Assembly: GCF_002139875.1 (NCBI RefSeq)
Contig: NZ_CP018793.1
Coordinates: 620,001 to 684,000, forward strand
Length of the DNA: 64,000 bases
From: Campylobacter vicugnae
GTDB taxonomy: Bacteria; Campylobacterota; Campylobacteria; Campylobacterales; Campylobacteraceae
Direction of reading: 5' to 3'
Below are positions 63,309 to 64,000 of this stretch, piece after piece. The notes under the pieces were generated by a model. The model was not told the DNA's origin, made no database searches, and worked only from the letters and a program-made list of their open reading frames with translations. Position 1 is the stretch's first letter; each line of letters opens with the position of its first letter. A program made the position numbers and the translations under genes.

Positions 63309-64000
63309 GTTTTAAAGATTATTTAGAATCTACTTTAACTAAGTCTGATTTTAATAGAGTTTGGGATAGCTTTTTTAAGCCTAAAAGTGTTGGATTTTAT
63401 CTTAATTTGCTTAAATTTAATAAAGATGAGATTATCCTTGGTTTAAATAATTTAGGCGTTGAGATTACTGAATTTTTACCTAATTTTTATATTTGTGATG
63501 CTAAATTTAAAGATACTCTAACTCACTCTGAGATATTTAATAAAGGGGCAATATATATACAAAATCCAAGTAGCTACCTAGCAGCCCTAGCGCTAAATCC
63601 AAATAGAGATGATATGGTGCTAGATATGTGTGCAAGTCCAGGTGGCAAAAGTATTGCACTAGCTAATATGATGGGGCAGGGTGCTAATTTAGCTGTAATG
63701 GAGAGCGATACAAAACGCTTTTATACTTTAAAATCAAATTTAAATAAATATGGCTGTGAGTGGGTTAGAACCTATAATAAAGATGCAAGAAGCATTTCAA
63801 GAACTTGCCAAAACAAATTTGATAAAATTTTATTAGATGCGCCATGTTCTAGCTATTCTCATTTTGGAGATGGCTTTGTGGAGAAATCAGCTAAAGAGAT
63901 TAAGCTAATAGCAAGATTACAAAAGCAGCTTTTAAATTCAGCTCTAAGTGCTTTAAAGCCCGGTGGAGTAGTAGTTTATAGCACTTGTACATTTTTTGAG
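63305..64000 (+). CDS. RsmB/NOP-family RNA cytosine methyltransferase (3' end outside window)
   Basis: The frame runs open from ATG at 63305 to the end of the window, giving 232 residues. SAM-binding motifs are present: MVLDMCASPGGKSIALANMM (motif I, about residues 103-122), then the catalytic-type KILLDAPCSSYSHFGDG (Cys near 180) and VVYSTCTFFE (second Cys, at the edge). These two cysteines define the m5C rRNA methyltransferases RsmB/RsmF. The start overlaps the ruvX stop as ATGA. Which rRNA base it modifies cannot be said. Confidence 0.88.
   Translation, partial: MSFKDYLESTLTKSDFNRVWDSFFKPKSVGFYLNLLKFNKDEIILGLNNLGVEITEFLPNFYICDAKFKDTLTHSEIFNKGAIYIQNPSSYLAALALNPNRDDMVLDMCASPGGKSIALANMMGQGANLAVMESDTKRFYTLKSNLNKYGCEWVRTYNKDARSISRTCQNKFDKILLDAPCSSYSHFGDGFVEKSAKEIKLIARLQKQLLNSALSALKPGGVVVYSTCTFFE

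Overview
The window is a gene-dense, AT-rich stretch of bacterial chromosome that reads as Campylobacter (Campylobacterota). The basis is gene content and order. Blocks that, as I recall, are also adjacent in C. jejuni include fapA-like/ruvA/ddl/small gene/hydrolase/murF, ftsI-type PBP/fliE/flgC/flgB, thioredoxin-like/clpS/clpA/aat, aspB/cysE/speA/hisS/tmk/coaD/flgA, moeA/murA, the coaX-to-aroE block with fur, lysS and glyA, recR/racS/racR/dnaJ, and holA/rnr/ilvC/dprA/ruvX. Menaquinone is made by the futalosine route (mqnC and mqnE are both here), CheB lacks a receiver domain, and HisG is the short form. Short HisG, a PilT ATPase and an NCS2 purine permease suggest a relative of the fetus/hyointestinalis/lanienae group rather than C. 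jejuni; the species is an inference.

Layout. 1-3.6 kb: the 3' part of a 2OG-Fe(II) oxygenase, a lipoprotein gene, then about 1.1 kb of gene wreckage (1443-2581) with pieces of a glycosyltransferase, a hotdog thioesterase, an MMPL exporter and a phosphopantetheinyl transferase, consistent with a decayed aryl-polyene-type cluster. 3.8-9.9 kb: MFS carrier, cheR/cheB, then fapA-like/ruvA/ddl. 10-12.4 kb: a Phd/YefM-like small gene with a perfect palindrome over its promoter, a hydrolase and murF. 12.4-18.2 kb (minus): purine permease, phosphoribosyltransferase, MFS, GT39-like membrane protein and pseudopilin in a touching chain, plus mqnE. 18.3-21.4 kb: flgB-flgC-fliE-PBP behind a sigma-54 promoter. 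21.4-25.5 kb: aat, clpA, clpS, thioredoxin-like lipoprotein, smpB. 25.6-32.3 kb (minus): aspB to flgA, led by tRNA-Gly(GCC). 32.3-36.3 kb: moeA, murA, class II DAHP synthase. 36.5-42.3 kb: M48 protease, psd, phosphoesterase, hisG, coaX and three uncharacterised genes. 42.5-49.8 kb (plus): gatC, pilT, cvpA, fur, lysS, glyA, DUF1882, SPOR protein, aroE. 49.8-54.9 kb: recR, racSR, dnaJ and an acyltransferase with Campylobacter-type tail repeats. 54.9-60 kb (minus): rpsF-ssb-rpsR, holA, rnr, HDOD. 60-64 kb (plus): ilvC, deacetylase-like protein, dprA, ruvX and the start of an RsmB-type methyltransferase.

Most genes form tightly packed runs with ATGA or TAATG overlaps, so translational coupling is the rule. 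The window joins envelope building (ddl, murF, murA, PBP), flagellum and chemotaxis (flgA, flgB, flgC, fliE, cheB, cheR, fapA-like), regulated proteolysis (aat, clpS, clpA, smpB), amino-acid and cofactor synthesis, and a DNA-uptake set (pseudopilin, pilT, dprA). I found one tRNA and no rRNA, CRISPR array, insertion sequence or prophage. The least ordinary places are the decayed cluster at 1.4-2.6 kb, the palindromic operator at 10.0 kb, the tRNA-flgA junction at 32.2 kb, and the orphan acyltransferase at 53.6-54.9 kb. I see no clearly new multi-gene system.
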